Source of the DNA: Liolophura sinensis
Taxonomy: Eukaryota; Mollusca; Polyplacophora; Chitonida; Chitonidae
Direction of reading: 5' to 3'
Assembly: GCF_032854445.1 (NCBI RefSeq)
Contig: NC_088300.1
Span: forward strand, 10,874,191 to 10,938,190
DNA: 64,000 bases
Each line of letters starts with the position of its first letter. Positions within the stretch are counted from its first letter, which is position 1. The notes under the pieces are model-generated. The model saw nothing but the letters and a program-made list of their open reading frames with translations. It did not search any database and was not told the DNA's origin. The translations under genes and the position numbers were made by a program. Of this stretch, positions 10,570 through 21,705 are shown piece by piece.

Positions 10570-11570
10570 TATTCGCGTTTTGGTGTTGATAATCGTGACT
10601 GAGGCGGGTCGTGATGTACACGAGATTTGGTGTTGATGACCATATCTGAGGTGACACGTGTGGTGTTAACGAAAGTGTCCGAGGCAGATCGTGTTGTGCA
10701 CGAGACTTTGTGTTGATGACTGTGCCCGAGGTGGGTTGTGTTGTATACGAGATTCGGTGTTGATGACTGTGTGTGAGGGGGGGGGGGGGGGCGTGTTGTA
10801 CACGAGACTTGGTGTTGATGACTGTGTCCGAGCTGGATTGTGTTGCATACGAGATTCGGTGTCGATGACTGTGTGTGAGGCGGGTCGTGTTGTACACGAG
10901 ACTTGGTGTTGATGACTGGGCCTGAGGTGGGTTGTGTTGTATACGAGATTCGGTGTTGATGACTGTGTGTGAGGCGGGTCGTGTTGTACACGAGACTTGG
11001 TGTTGATGACTGTGTCCGAGGTGGGTTGTGTTGTATACGGGATTCGGTGTCGATGACTGTGTGTGAGGCGGGTCGTGTTGTACACGAGACTTGGTGTTGA
11101 TGACTGTGTCCGAGGTGGGTTGTGTTGTATACGGGATTCGGTGTCGATGACTGTGTGTGAGGCGGGTCGTGTTGTACACGAGACTTGGTGTTGATGACTG
11201 TGTCCGAGGTGGGTTGTGTTGTATACGAGATTCGGTGTCGATGACTGTGTGTGAGGCGGGTCGTGTTGTACACGAGACTTGGTGTTGATGACTGTGCCTG
11301 AGGTGGGTTGTGTTGTATACGAGATTCGGTGTTGATGACTGTGTGTGAGGCGGGTCGTGTTGTACACGAGGCTTGGTGTTGATGACTGTGTCCGAGGTGG
11401 ATCGTGTTGTATACGAGATTCGGTGTCGATGACTGTGTGTGAGGCGGGTCGTGTTGTACACGAGGCTTGGTGTTGATGACTGTGTCCGAGGTGGGTTGTG
11501 TTATATACGAGACGTGGTGTTGATGATTGTGTGTGAGGCGGGTCGTGTTGTTTACGAGACTTCGCTTTCT
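10570..11570. repeat. 47-bp repeat in 94-bp dimeric units, about 21 monomers
   Basis: Two related 47-bp monomers alternate: one contains 'gactgtgtccgaggtggg' with 'tatacgagattcggtgt', the other 'gactgtgtgtgaggcggg' with 'tacacgagacttggtgt'. A G homopolymer interrupts at 10778-10791. The minus strand lacks stop codons in all three frames (307, 234 and 233 residues), because 47 is not divisible by three and one stop-free unit opens every frame. The Thr/His/Ser-rich peptides are not read as proteins. Confidence 0.97.
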
Positions 11571-12282
11571 AACATTTCTTCAGAATTAACCTAGCCTCTT
11601 TTAACAAAGTTTAAAGTGATATCCACTTGTCTGAAATGTATAATCATGTGTAATCAAAGAAATGTATATAATGTTTGCTGTGTGCCATTATTAAAGGGGA
11701 CAGAATTGCAAAGTAGACAGATCCTACTAATGATTTCTTTTCACGTTAGGCCCCAGCTGCTCACAGCTTATAAACTGTGATGTCAGACTGTGAATAACGT
11801 AGCCAGCAAAACGATTGAAATATAATCCGGTCAAGTCATGTCGGGTGCGCTACCCTCAATGCGTGTTCTGGGTGAGAATTGTGTGATCAAATTGAAAGAG
11901 TGCATGTTCACTTCGGCGCGGCATCCTTACACTGTGATATAACGGAAACTTTTCAAGCTGTCCTTTCCACAAGATTTCAAGTGTCACATGCAAAAGGAAA
12001 TGGATGATGAGAGGATAAGTGAGCAGCTGGCACACTTCACGCATCAGAATATGGAATTCCTGACTGACCGGAGGCCAGCGCACGGTCATTGACGGCACGA
12101 AACCACACTACGCTCTCGCATCAGTTGCAATTACACAGAGCACAAAACAGCTTTACATCTACGTTGATCACACTTAAAACATTCACATTGATCACTTACA
12201 CTTAACACGTCCACATTGATCACATACACTTAACAAATCTCCAAATGGGTCTAAATTCCATAGATTAGTTCCATTCTCGCTG
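11571..12282. other. no gene recognised
   Basis: Non-repetitive. An 80-residue minus-strand frame (11856-12098) has no recognisable feature. Near 12160-12235 a short motif 'cacattgatcac' recurs about three times. Confidence 0.45.
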
Positions 12283-12515
12283 CCAGAGTAGCTTGTTCCA
12301 ACCGAAGTCGCTTATTTTTCTTTACCACAGTAGTTTGTTTCATCAGATTCTTTAATTTATCTTTACCAGAGTAGTTTGTTCCAACCGAAGTCGTTTATTT
12401 TTCTTTACCAGAGTGGTGTGTTTCAACCGAAGTCGCATTTTTACTTTATCACAGCAGTTTGTTTCAACTGAAGTCGCTAATTTGTCTTTGCCACAGTAGT
12501 TTGTTTTAACCAAAT
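12283..12515. repeat. degenerate ~48-bp tandem repeat, about 5 copies
   Basis: Units share 'accagagtagtttgttccaa' and 'ccgaagtcg' followed by a T-rich part. The minus-strand frame 12352-12552 (Lys/Thr/Leu-rich) is produced by it. Confidence 0.88.
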
Positions 12516-13714
12516 CCGGTATAGCATATTCAAGTCTCCCTCCCTTTCTCACTTTGCCGCATGTGTGTTTCTCATGGCTGTTTTAACAGCTACGATAAAT
12601 CTTGTATACACTGCCGTTGTTAGGATTACATATGTACATGCCAGGCTCTGACTAAACTGACATAATCAACATGGCGACCTATTGACGAAAACCAGGGCGA
12701 CCTATTGACGAAAACCAGAGCTCAGTTTTGACAAAGCGGGTCCTTAACCCGCTAAACAGACAGAAACACGTAGGCAGACTGTAGAGGTGGTTGCTCTGTA
12801 CTCCAGTCTGATCAAGAATATGAACGCTGTGTTTTCCACACCTTGCAGATTACCTGCCGACTCTAGTCGATCCACACAGGATGGGACAAGAACAACCCCG
12901 ATGCTGCAGACATTAAATACTTTGCTTTTAAAAGCAACAAATACCCCTTTACTGTCTGCTCCTCTTTTATGGTCCTGTTCCTCTTTGCTGGTCACTCCCT
13001 TATCAACGAGGTCGTGCGTTCGATCTCATCTCCCGCTGTATCGGCTGCGATCTGCCGCCAGGAGGTTTTTAATGGACCTATCAAAGTGCTGTGGACTTCT
13101 CATAAATTTGCCTGGTTTTCTCTCACTACAAAGAAACAGCTTTTACAGGAGTAAGTGTTCTTGAATACGATGTAAAACCCGAACAAATAAATAAGTTAAT
13201 ACAACTGGGTGAGCCTAAGGGCTAGGGACTTCTCGTGGTCGTTGGATAATTGTTTTCTTCTTTTTGAACATAATTTTTAACGTTTTATTCAAAAACCCAT
13301 TGTCACTCGGAACTTCAACTGGGTGTGAAACACAAGCACTTCATTTTAATTATTGTTTGATGTCATACTCAAGAACTTTCCCCCATTACACCGGTGTTAT
13401 ATTTGGGGAGGGGGGGAGGATTTTTGAAAGTTGGACCTGGACCTTGTCCCACATAAAGATGATATACTAAGTTGTTAGCTGATCGAATATTTCACTTGAT
13501 GTACGACGGCCCCAAGGTGTAGGGGAGCGAAAGTCGGAAATACCTGGCTATTATCAATCTCTGGGATCTGGTATAAAAAGCATCAGTTTTCCCGAAGAAG
13601 ACGGTTAAAGACAGTAAAGCTAAAACAATCAGTCAGACCTGAAACTATTAGATACAGGTATATGAGTCTCGCTATAGGCACAGAACTGAACATATGCTTT
13701 CTCATTCAAAATTT
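12516..13714. other. no gene recognised; small duplication
   Basis: A 24-bp tandem duplication 'ggcgacctattgacgaaaac' lies at 12673-12719. A 125-residue plus-strand frame (12787-13164) overlaps open frames on the other strand and in another plus frame; I see no domain in any of them. A G-rich stretch lies at 13408-13422. Confidence 0.4.
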
Positions 13715-14008
13715 AATCACATCGACTGGGGCCTCCGTGGCTCAGTCGGTTAGCGCGCTAGCGCAGCGTAATGACCCAGGAGCCTCTCACCAATGCGGTC
13801 GCTGTGAGTTCAAGTCCAGCTCATGCTGGCTTCCTCTCCGGCCGTAAGTGGGAAGGTCTTCCAGCAACCTGCGGATGGTCGTGGATTTCCGCCGGGCTCT
13901 GCCCGGTTTCCACCCACCATAATGCTGGCCGCCGTCGTATAAGTGAAATATTCTTGAGTACGGCGTAAAACACCAATCAAATAAATAAATAAATAAATCA
14001 CATCGACT
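13715..14008 (+). mobile_element. tRNA-derived SINE, full length, with perfect 13-bp TSD
   Basis: This is the best-preserved copy, at 13728-13995. It has head 'ggcctccgtggctcagtcgg', A box 'tggctcagtcggttagcg', B box 'gagttcaagtcc', a body through 'aagtgaaatattcttgag', and tail 'caccaatcaaataaataa'. The duplication 'aatcacatcgact' is at 13715-13727 and 13996-14008. The minus-strand frame 13787-14122 is antisense to it. This copy is a suitable reference for the family. Confidence 0.96.
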
Positions 14009-15148
14009 CATGATTTTTCTCCAACACATTCTACGACACAGAAGAAAAGTGAAAGAGGACGTGAAACACATAGCCAACTTAATTCCACTAAAGTCTAGGA
14101 TAAAAAAGTAAAAATAACCCATTCGATGATGAGAGGTCCCAAAGAAGGTATTCCCAGCAATACTCCATTCGCTCCAAATGCTTGGTATCGTGCAACAAGG
14201 CGTTCTCTAGAGGACGGCATCTGATTGGACAATCGATAATCAGCGCCCCCTAGGGAGTATCATGTCCTTCATACCCTCAACGATCAATGTCCGAGTCGGG
14301 GTTTGAGCGATGCTATCGGGACGGACTTTAATTTAGCGAGATTTATATGCCCTGATTCCCAACCTAGGCTGTATGTACGTCGGCAACACCGAAAATAATC
14401 AGCTGTCAAAACGGCTGATTCGTACTTTTGGAAAAATTCGGTCCTGTAGCAAACAGAACCAGCGTTATTTCGCAATGATGTTTTTCGACAATCTCTTCTG
14501 TAACGGCACTTGTCATAGATAGAGCGGATTTGCCGTGGTATATGTAAAACTAGGATCAGGTGCAGGATGAGGAAACCCACAAGCAGGTGGATCGGAAGCA
14601 ATAGGCACACACGTTAATCAGTGAGCTGGGCTTAGCGCTCTGGTTGGCTCTATTATGGTGGGGGGGGGGGGGGGCGAGTTCTGGCATTTGTTGGTCTCTT
14701 GGTCACGTGATTAGCACAGATATTGTGGAATTTATCGATTATTTCGGTAGATACTTTCAGACCATTTCGAAAACATGTAATATGTTTCGACCAACGATTT
14801 TTTTCGACCAAATGATAACAGTGGCAAATCGGAGAGCCTAAGCATGCAAGGCAGGCTTGAAGTCATGTCACAGTATGACGCGCTGATTTAGAAATAATGA
14901 AAATCTAAGAAATTCATTCGTTGTCCCATTCACGCATAGGGACTAATGTTAAATGTATAATGTACTAAATAACATCAGTCTCGTTTGTACATGTAAATTT
15001 CAATCAAATCTTTTAATAAAAGCCCAAACTTTATTTAGAAATTAGACAGAAGGAAAACAGGGATGTATGGGAGGCCGCTACCACCTTCCTGGCTATCACA
15101 TAATCCATCAGCTATATATAACTGATATTGCCAGGTTCGCCTGACGGT
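14009..15148. other. no gene recognised
   Basis: A 108-residue minus-strand frame (14284-14610) has no family I recognise. A G run lies at 14660-14673. Confidence 0.4.
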
Positions 15149-15304
15149 TTGGAATTCTGATGTGATGACGTTGATGTAACCATGGTATTGGAATTCTGAT
15201 GGGATGACGTTGATGTAACCATTCTCTTAGAATTCTGATGTGATGACGTTGATGTAACCATGCTATTGGAATTCTGATGTGATGACGTTGATGTAACCAT
15301 GCTA
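15149..15304. repeat. 39-bp tandem repeat, 4 copies
   Basis: Unit 'ggaattctgatgtgatgacg' plus 'ttgatgtaaccatgctatt'. As 39 is divisible by three, the minus strand reads four copies of a 13-residue Ser/Thr/His/Asn peptide (15112-15300). Confidence 0.95.
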
Positions 15305-16391
15305 TTCAGTCGGCGGCCAGTCCGGTCTGCTGGAATGTCACTTTTTGATCACTTATCGACCAAATCACAACAGAAACTCCACTAGTTTGCACAGGACTTT
15401 CATTGCTGACCTAAAATATCCTTGAATATATCAGTTTCGATTTAATGCAATGTGTTTTGTAGGTTTCAGTAGCATGAGGCTACAAGTAGGATATTTGTAA
15501 TTAGTGTTATCGTTCGAAAGGAGGCGTGTTATGAATGGTTATTTTGAAAGGGTCAGAGAGTAATATTTATTTGAAATTCAGGCAGATTTGGTTCTAGACG
15601 TTAAGTTCCATCCCCACCCTGTTTGATTTCGCGAAGTTCCATCCTCACTGTGAATGATTTCGCAAAGTTACATCCTCACTTTACATGAGTTCGCAAGATT
15701 TACACCAGTGACACAGTCTGTAAGCCTCGTCATTAAAATAACATCTCAATGTTTTCTCAGTCTCAGTTGAGCCTCTCTGTAGAATACGTGTTCCCTTTTG
15801 TTGGTCACAATAAAACATGTGGGAAAAAAATATAAAAAAGGGTAAAAAAAAAACACTTGACACATGGTTAAGACTTTTTTTGCAATATGTATTTTACTGT
15901 AATTATAATTGTGTCTTGTCAGCGGTAGTTGCAAAGCCGACCTGTCTACGCCCAATAATGCAAGGGACAAGGTTTTCCAATTAATGCCTGTGACATGCAG
16001 TGACGGGATAAAAACAAAGGACTGGCTTAATTTCCCAGGAGATTCCTGAATATCAATGTTTACACTTTGTGGAATACGGCCAGCACAGCACACTGTGCTA
16101 AACTTAGCATTGTGAGACATAATTGAAAACGGCCTCAATAATAAAAACTTTTGAAATATCGTTTTTAAAATAGCACACGACAGAATCCCGAGATGGTATA
16201 ATATTCCCAGACGTTCCTTCCTAGTTCTTTGATGTTATTATCCAGAGCGTGAAGGACAGGAAAAAAGAGAATCTCGAGATACAAGATCCCGAGAGCTGAG
16301 TTTCTTTTTCTGTCTAATAAAATCGTGGCAGGCTAGATTATGTAAAATTTAGGTCTTCATAGGCATGTTGCATATCAAGAGGAGTTTTGTT
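15305..16391. other. no gene recognised
   Basis: A 130-residue minus-strand frame (15746-16138) has an aromatic-rich stretch near its C-terminus that comes from T-rich DNA. No domain is seen. Around 15607-15690 a short motif ('cgcaaagttacatcctcact') repeats about three times. Confidence 0.4.
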
Positions 16392-16536
16392 GTTGCAACC
16401 CCTACTGAAATAAATTACCCCTTTTGAAACAATTACTTCAGTAGGTGTTGCAGTTGTAACCCCTAATGAAATAATATGTCATTAGGGGTTGCAGTTGCAA
16501 TCCCTATTAAAATATTTTTTCAATAGGGGTTGCAAC
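16392..16536. repeat. three consecutive hairpins with a shared ~17-bp arm
   Basis: The core 'ttgcaacccctactgaa' occurs six times in alternating orientation: 16393, 16437 (inverted), 16454, 16479 (inverted), 16495 and 16520 (inverted). Each forward-inverse pair can fold into a hairpin with a short AT-rich loop, and the end of one hairpin abuts the start of the next. The arms differ by a few substitutions. Confidence 0.88.
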
Positions 16537-16859
16537 GTCATTTTGAAATATTTCACACCTTTGTAATATTATATTTTCAAAGGCATTATCTCTTTAATTT
16601 ATAGAATATCACGTGTTCAAAATATCAAAAGCTGTTTTATTTTCTACTAATATTTTTAACTGTTGACGATTTATCCACGACGTGTTATGGGGGGATTAAA
16701 TATTACTGAAAATCCTGTTTTATGGTGGTTCACATTTATTTTGCCTGAAAAATAGAACCTGCATGGATTATAAAAGGAAACAGCTATTTTTCCCATAATT
16801 TTGCGCACATCAAAACCTAGCAATACTACAATTTTACACATTACTAACTAATAGAATAG
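16537..16859. other. no gene recognised
   Basis: AT-rich sequence with nothing identified. Confidence 0.5.
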
Positions 16860-17012
16860 AACATCTGCGCCTAACAGTGACATCTGCGCCTAACAGTGAC
16901 CTCTGGTCGTAACAGTTACACCTACCACTGACATTCACCTCTTTTCCTGACAGTGACCTTTTTTCTTACAGTGACCTCTGTCCCTGACAGTCACCATTTG
17001 CCCCTGACAGTG
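16860..17012. repeat. degenerate ~20-bp tandem repeat
   Basis: Units such as 'cctgacagtgacctctg' and 'cgcctaacagtgacatctg' recur about seven times with many substitutions. Confidence 0.75.
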
Positions 17013-17467
17013 AAATTTGCATCATACGTCTGTCCTTTAGTACAGTTTTCATCCATTGCATGGGTGTGATGGTGTGAAGACGCTGCAGTTATTTACTAAG
17101 GCGTTTCTACAGCTACATGTACAAATTATGAAAATGGCTGGCATAACGAGTGTACAGATCATAGCAGTTGCCTGGCGTCCGGTATCTTTGACACAGCTGT
17201 GAACGGAGACGGTACCAGACCTGCTTTATGACGTCTCTAGATATGGCCCCTGCTGAGACATATCTACCACACTGTCTTGTAACTCGGCTCTGATTCATCT
17301 AATGACGCACAGCGCCATCTGAGAACTATCTTAGACCTATCACGTTCTTCGCGAGAGATAGGGCGATCATAAAACGATCTAATCTGTTTGGTCGTTAATC
17401 TTGACCCGGGCCAAAATCAGTTTGACTGACTTCATACTTTTCTCAATCGGTTTTTTATCAGTTGACC
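17013..17467. other. no gene recognised
   Basis: A 61-residue minus-strand frame (17113-17298) is present without recognisable features. Confidence 0.4.
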
Positions 17468-17734
17468 TCACCGAAAACTATTTAATGGTATATCGTTGTA
17501 TTCGAAGAGCAGTGTTTGACAGGTAATCTTCATGATCTCGATACAGTCTGATAGCCACCATTCTGGGCATCTCTCCCATTGGACTAGACTTTGAATTAAT
17601 TTGGGCAAAAATCGCAGTGAAGACCTATTAATTACATCTCGATATCCCAAGCAGACGTGAAACATGTCGGCGGGGAAGTGCTTGCCAACAGCTAGTCTAG
17701 CATGCAGCTGTACAGTTCCAAAAGGAAAGGCCAT
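17468..17734 (-). CDS. uncertain 88-residue open frame
   Basis: The frame starts at an ATG and lies in non-repetitive DNA. Its residue composition is mixed and protein-like, with several Trp, Cys and charged residues, but no motif or domain is recognised. Because the organism is an animal, a real coding segment here would probably be one exon of a split gene; I see no convincing partner exons. It may be a chance frame. Confidence 0.15.
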   Translation of the reverse strand: MAFPFGTVQLHARLAVGKHFPADMFHVCLGYRDVINRSSLRFLPKLIQSLVQWERCPEWWLSDCIEIMKITCQTLLFEYNDIPLNSFR

Positions 17735-17864
17735 TCATATACCGCCAGCGTTCGCTATCTCCAACTGTGTGATTCACAGAGTACAGGCGGCAGAACTGTC
17801 AGGGAGCTAGTTTATATCTGAACAGGTAAGGAGAATAAATACTATCTAGCCCATCCAAAGGCTC
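17735..17864. other. spacer before the 30-bp array
   Basis: Short unique stretch; nothing seen. Confidence 0.5.
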
Positions 17865-19070
17865 GTTCCTATCCTCACCCAGCGAAACCTCATCTGTATA
17901 CTCACCCAGACAAACCCCCATCCATATCCTGACCCAGCCAAACCCCATCCACATTATCATTCTTACAAACCCTCATCCATATCCTCATTCATACAAACAC
18001 CCATCCATATCTTCACCTAGACAAACACCCATCCATATCCTAACTCAGCCAAACACTCATCCATATTCTCACCCAGACAAACATCCATTCATATCCTCAA
18101 CCATACAAGCACCCATCCATATCTTCACCTAGACAAACACCCATTCATATCCTCACTCAACCAAACACCCATCCATATCCTCAACCAGACAAACACCCAT
18201 CCATATCTTCACCTAGACAAACACCCATCCATATCCTCACACAAACACCCATCCATATTCTCACCCACACAAACACCCATTCATATCCTTACGCAGACAA
18301 ACACCCATCCATGTCCTCACCCAAACAAACATCCATCCATATCTTCTGTCAGACAAACATCCATCTGTATCTTCATTCAGACAAACCCCCATCCACATCC
18401 TCACTCACAAACACCCATCCGTATCTTCACCCAGATAAACCCCATCCATATTCTCACTCAGACAAACCCCCATCCATATCCTTCCGCAGACAAACCCCCA
18501 TCCATATCCCCATCCAGTCAAACCCTCATCCATATCTTCACCCAGACAAAAATCAATCCATATTCTCACACAGACACCCATCCATATCTTCACCTAGACA
18601 AACACCCATCCATATCCTCACTCAGACAAACACCCATCCATATCTTCACCCAGACAAACACCATCCATATCCTCACACAGACAAACAGCCATCCATATCT
18701 TCACCCACACAAACACCCATCCATATCCCCATCCAGTCAAACCCTCATCCATATTATCACCCAGACAAAAATCAATCCATATTCTCACACAGACAAACAC
18801 CCATCCATATCTTCACCTAGACAAGCACCCATCCATATCCTCACTCAGCCAAACACCCATTCGTACTCTCACCCAGACAAACACCCATCCATATTCTCAC
18901 CCAGACAAACACCCATCCATATTCTCACCCAAACAAACACCCATCCATATCTTCACCTAGACAAGCACCCATCCATATCTTCACCTAGACAAACACCCAT
19001 TCACATTCTCACCCAGACAAACACTCATCCATATTCTCACCCAGACAAACACCCATCCATATTTATATAC
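17865..19070. repeat. 30-bp satellite array, about 40 copies
   Basis: The unit 'ccatccatatcctcacccag' plus 'acaaacaccc' is 30 bp. Variants alternate 'cttcacctag' with 'cctcactcag' and a few units are shortened. The plus strand has very little G. As 30 is divisible by three, a 169-residue plus-strand frame (18311-18820) and shorter minus-strand frames stay open; these are array products. Confidence 0.97.
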
Positions 19071-19514
19071 CTTCATACACAAGTTTAGATAAAAAAAATT
19101 AAACGAATACTAGGGATTAGGAAAAATGTTTTCCTGGGTGAAAACTTTCTCTTCTCGTACAAAGCTAAGGTAAACCAGTCCAAGACGAATTGATTTTGGC
19201 CTGGCGTGCAGCCAGATACTGCTGTTCAGGTTGTACAAACAATGATTAACATAAATCCTTATGATTCGCCTCAGCTTTGTCCTGGCTTGTGAGATTTAGC
19301 ACTGGCCAGCCTATCTTACGGCATATAAACTTGGCCAGATGACCTTATGGTTCATAACTGTGACCCGCTAACAGACATTTGTACACCAGCCGTCAACCAA
19401 TAAGGACGTTACCGGTCAATAATGGCTATGCCATCTCCTACAACGACCTTTAACACAAATTACCGAAGAACTAAGAAAGTATATAAAGTACGAAAATAGC
19501 ACGCAATCCTACAA
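19071..19514. other. no gene recognised; small dispersed repeat
   Basis: Near 19328-19366 'gaccttatggttcataactg' followed by 'tgacccgct' resembles 20103-20160, where a similar phrase occurs twice. No gene is seen. Confidence 0.45.
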
Positions 19515-19804
19515 AGAGAAGCGGGGGCCTCCGTGGCTTAGTTGGTTAGCGCGCCAGCTCAGCGTAATGACCCAGGCGCCCCTCACCAGTGTGGTCGATG
19601 TGAGTTCAAATCCAGTTCATGCTGGTTTCTTCTCCAGCAGTAAGTAGGAAAGTCTGCCGCAGCCGCTTTCTCCCACAGGGTTTCCCACTGGCTCTGCCGG
19701 TTTCCTCCCACTAAAATGCTGGCCGCCGTCGTACAAGTAAAATATTCTTGAGTACAGCGTATAACACCAATCAAATAAATACATAAATACAATAAGAGAA
19801 GCGG
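19515..19804 (+). mobile_element. tRNA-derived SINE, full length, with 10-bp TSD
   Basis: The element spans 19525-19794, with A box 'tggcttagttggttagcg', a diverged B box ('gagttcaaatcc') and the usual body and tail. The duplication 'agagaagcgg' is at 19515-19524 and 19795-19804. The middle of the body is more diverged than in the 13728 copy. Confidence 0.94.
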
Positions 19805-20164
19805 TCAGCATTTTACAATGATGTAGGAAAGACAGTATGTTCTAGGTGGCTGAGTGAAATCAGTATTCAAATCGTATACCATGCTAGAATATCGGCTGTC
19901 GATAACAAAATATGTATCTCAGTTGCGCTTTGATTGCAACTGTTCATATAACCAAAGTGGCAATCTAATGCAACACGATGAATATATCGCCCCTAGCTCC
20001 GAGTTAAGCGGAATTAGACAGAATCATGAAGCAGAGCGCCAGAGATTCTGAACACTCTGTCCATATTTACAGAGAACTGACACGCTTATGGCACATAACC
20101 GAGGCCAGCTGATTTTATGGCCCACAACCGTAACCCGCTGACCATATGGTCCATAACTGTGCCC
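19805..20164. other. no gene recognised
   Basis: Unique apart from the small dispersed phrase 'ttatggcccacaaccgtaac' near 20115-20160. Confidence 0.45.
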
Positions 20165-20330
20165 ATAACCTTTACTCGTAATATCAAACGCTTTGTACAT
20201 TGGTATGTCGTACGTTTATATTATTACAATGGGAATGGGGTTTTAAACTCCATAAACCTGGCTTTAACACCAAGAACTCATTGCCTCGGTGACGTCATAA
20301 TTATTCAAAAATAAGGGGCATGATGGACAT
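20165..20330 (+). mobile_element. partial arm of a long-TIR element family
   Basis: The phrases 'acattggtatgtcgtacg', 'aacaccaagaactcattgcc' and 'ggtgacgtcataattatt' match, in the same order, the arms of the element at 52059-52757. Only part of one arm is present; I see no inverted partner nearby. It would be a truncated or solo-arm remnant. Confidence 0.7.
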
Positions 20331-21504
20331 TGCGTGTGCAAAGTAATTTGTTTTACAATAGCTGCACCAATATGCGACTAGAACTCCACTCAGTTTCAGA
20401 GCGTACACATTTGTCTCAGCGAATAGATTACATTGTTTTTCTATAACAAAATTTCCTAACATCCAGCTCATAACAATCATGTTGCCTTGAGATCATGTAC
20501 TACAAGGATGAAATAAAATTCATTTATGAAGGTCACATTAGACTAAAACGTGCAAACACTGTCAAATATAGCATAAATATAGAAGTTGAAATAAATAATT
20601 TGCTATCACACAGTGGGCTCGGGCCACATGTACAGCCTGGTGAATCCCACGATTTGAGAATTTTCAAAGATTTGAAAGTCGCTGACACCCGACACATGCA
20701 AGTATTCCTGATGTAAATTTGTATTAAACTCAAAAGTACAGTACACAATCGACAAGTGGTTATGCTTACAAAAAAACTGTACTGCTTGAAAATCTACTTG
20801 GATCTGCATATAGAATTAATCGTTACTGACGTTCAGCAGAAACTTCTGTCTCTGGGGATTGTGACAAATGTGTGCTCCCTATATGGCCCTATGTCTTTCT
20901 ATCACTACTTGTTCTTATTTCTTATCTTTGGACAGCCTTATCCATCGTAATCACCATCCGAACAGTGAATTTAAGGATGCAAAAAGATTACCCTTTCCGA
21001 ACACTGAACCTGTATATAATCACTAGGCGATCGGAACGACGTAGGTTCATTTATTAAAAACTGACATGTAATCCAAATCAGGAAGTTTTTATTCAAAGGT
21101 GTTACTGACACGCCGCTGGGACGAGCACGGCTTGCATTCTAGTGACATGTAGAGTATAGAAAATACCGTGGCTTGGCCGTAGCCTGGCTGTCTTATGGCC
21201 ATGTTCTGGCCGTGTCCTCGCCAGGACTATTCTCTGCATTAGCCATCGTGATGTTAGCTGTCTGTAAAGTGATCATTGTAAGTCGCCTGGTCAAATCAAG
21301 CTTAATGACACCGATTTCCATGAGCCTGGGCTTTGACACTCCTCCCGAGCCAAAGATTTCGCAGTTCAACGCCTGCCAATTATCCAGACCACTAAGAAAA
21401 GGATAGAATAGCGCTTAACCTAATGTAGTATATAAGCAGTCAAGGATTCGCCAATCCCCTGCTGTGTTTTCAGGATCAGTCCTGTTTGGTAAACATCTCC
21501 TTGT
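20331..21504. other. no gene recognised
   Basis: Several short frames on both strands overlap between 20495 and 21057. One (20872-21057, plus) is hydrophobic at its N-terminus. None shows a domain. AT-rich throughout. Confidence 0.4.
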
Positions 21505-21705
21505 GGAAAGTAGTAGTATTTGAAGTGTTAGGAGGTAGTAATGTTACCAGTATTAGAATATAGCAGTATTAGAAGGTAGCAAAGTTACATGTGTTAGAAG
21601 GTAGGAATGTTAGACGCGTTAGAACTTAGCAATGTCAAACTGTTAGAGCAGTGTTAGGAGTGTTAGAAGGTAGCAATGTTAGAAATGTTAGAATGTAGAA
21701 ATAAC
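21505..21705. repeat. degenerate tandem repeat with 'gttagaaggtagcaatgtta'
   Basis: Units of about 20-35 bp built on 'gttagaaggtag' and 'aatgttag', strongly diverged and irregularly spaced. Confidence 0.75.

Noticed and set aside
10538-11461. 307-residue open frame on the minus strand
   Set aside because: It coincides with the 47/94-bp array, all three frames are open, and the peptide is a simple translation of the repeat.
13787-14122. 111-residue minus-strand frame
   Set aside because: Mostly antisense of the full-length SINE at 13728-13995; similar frames occur antisense to other SINE copies (19583-19811, 49843-50052, 34005-34208).
18311-18820. 169-residue His/Pro-rich frame
   Set aside because: Translation of the 30-bp array; interrupted frames continue on both sides with the same repeat.
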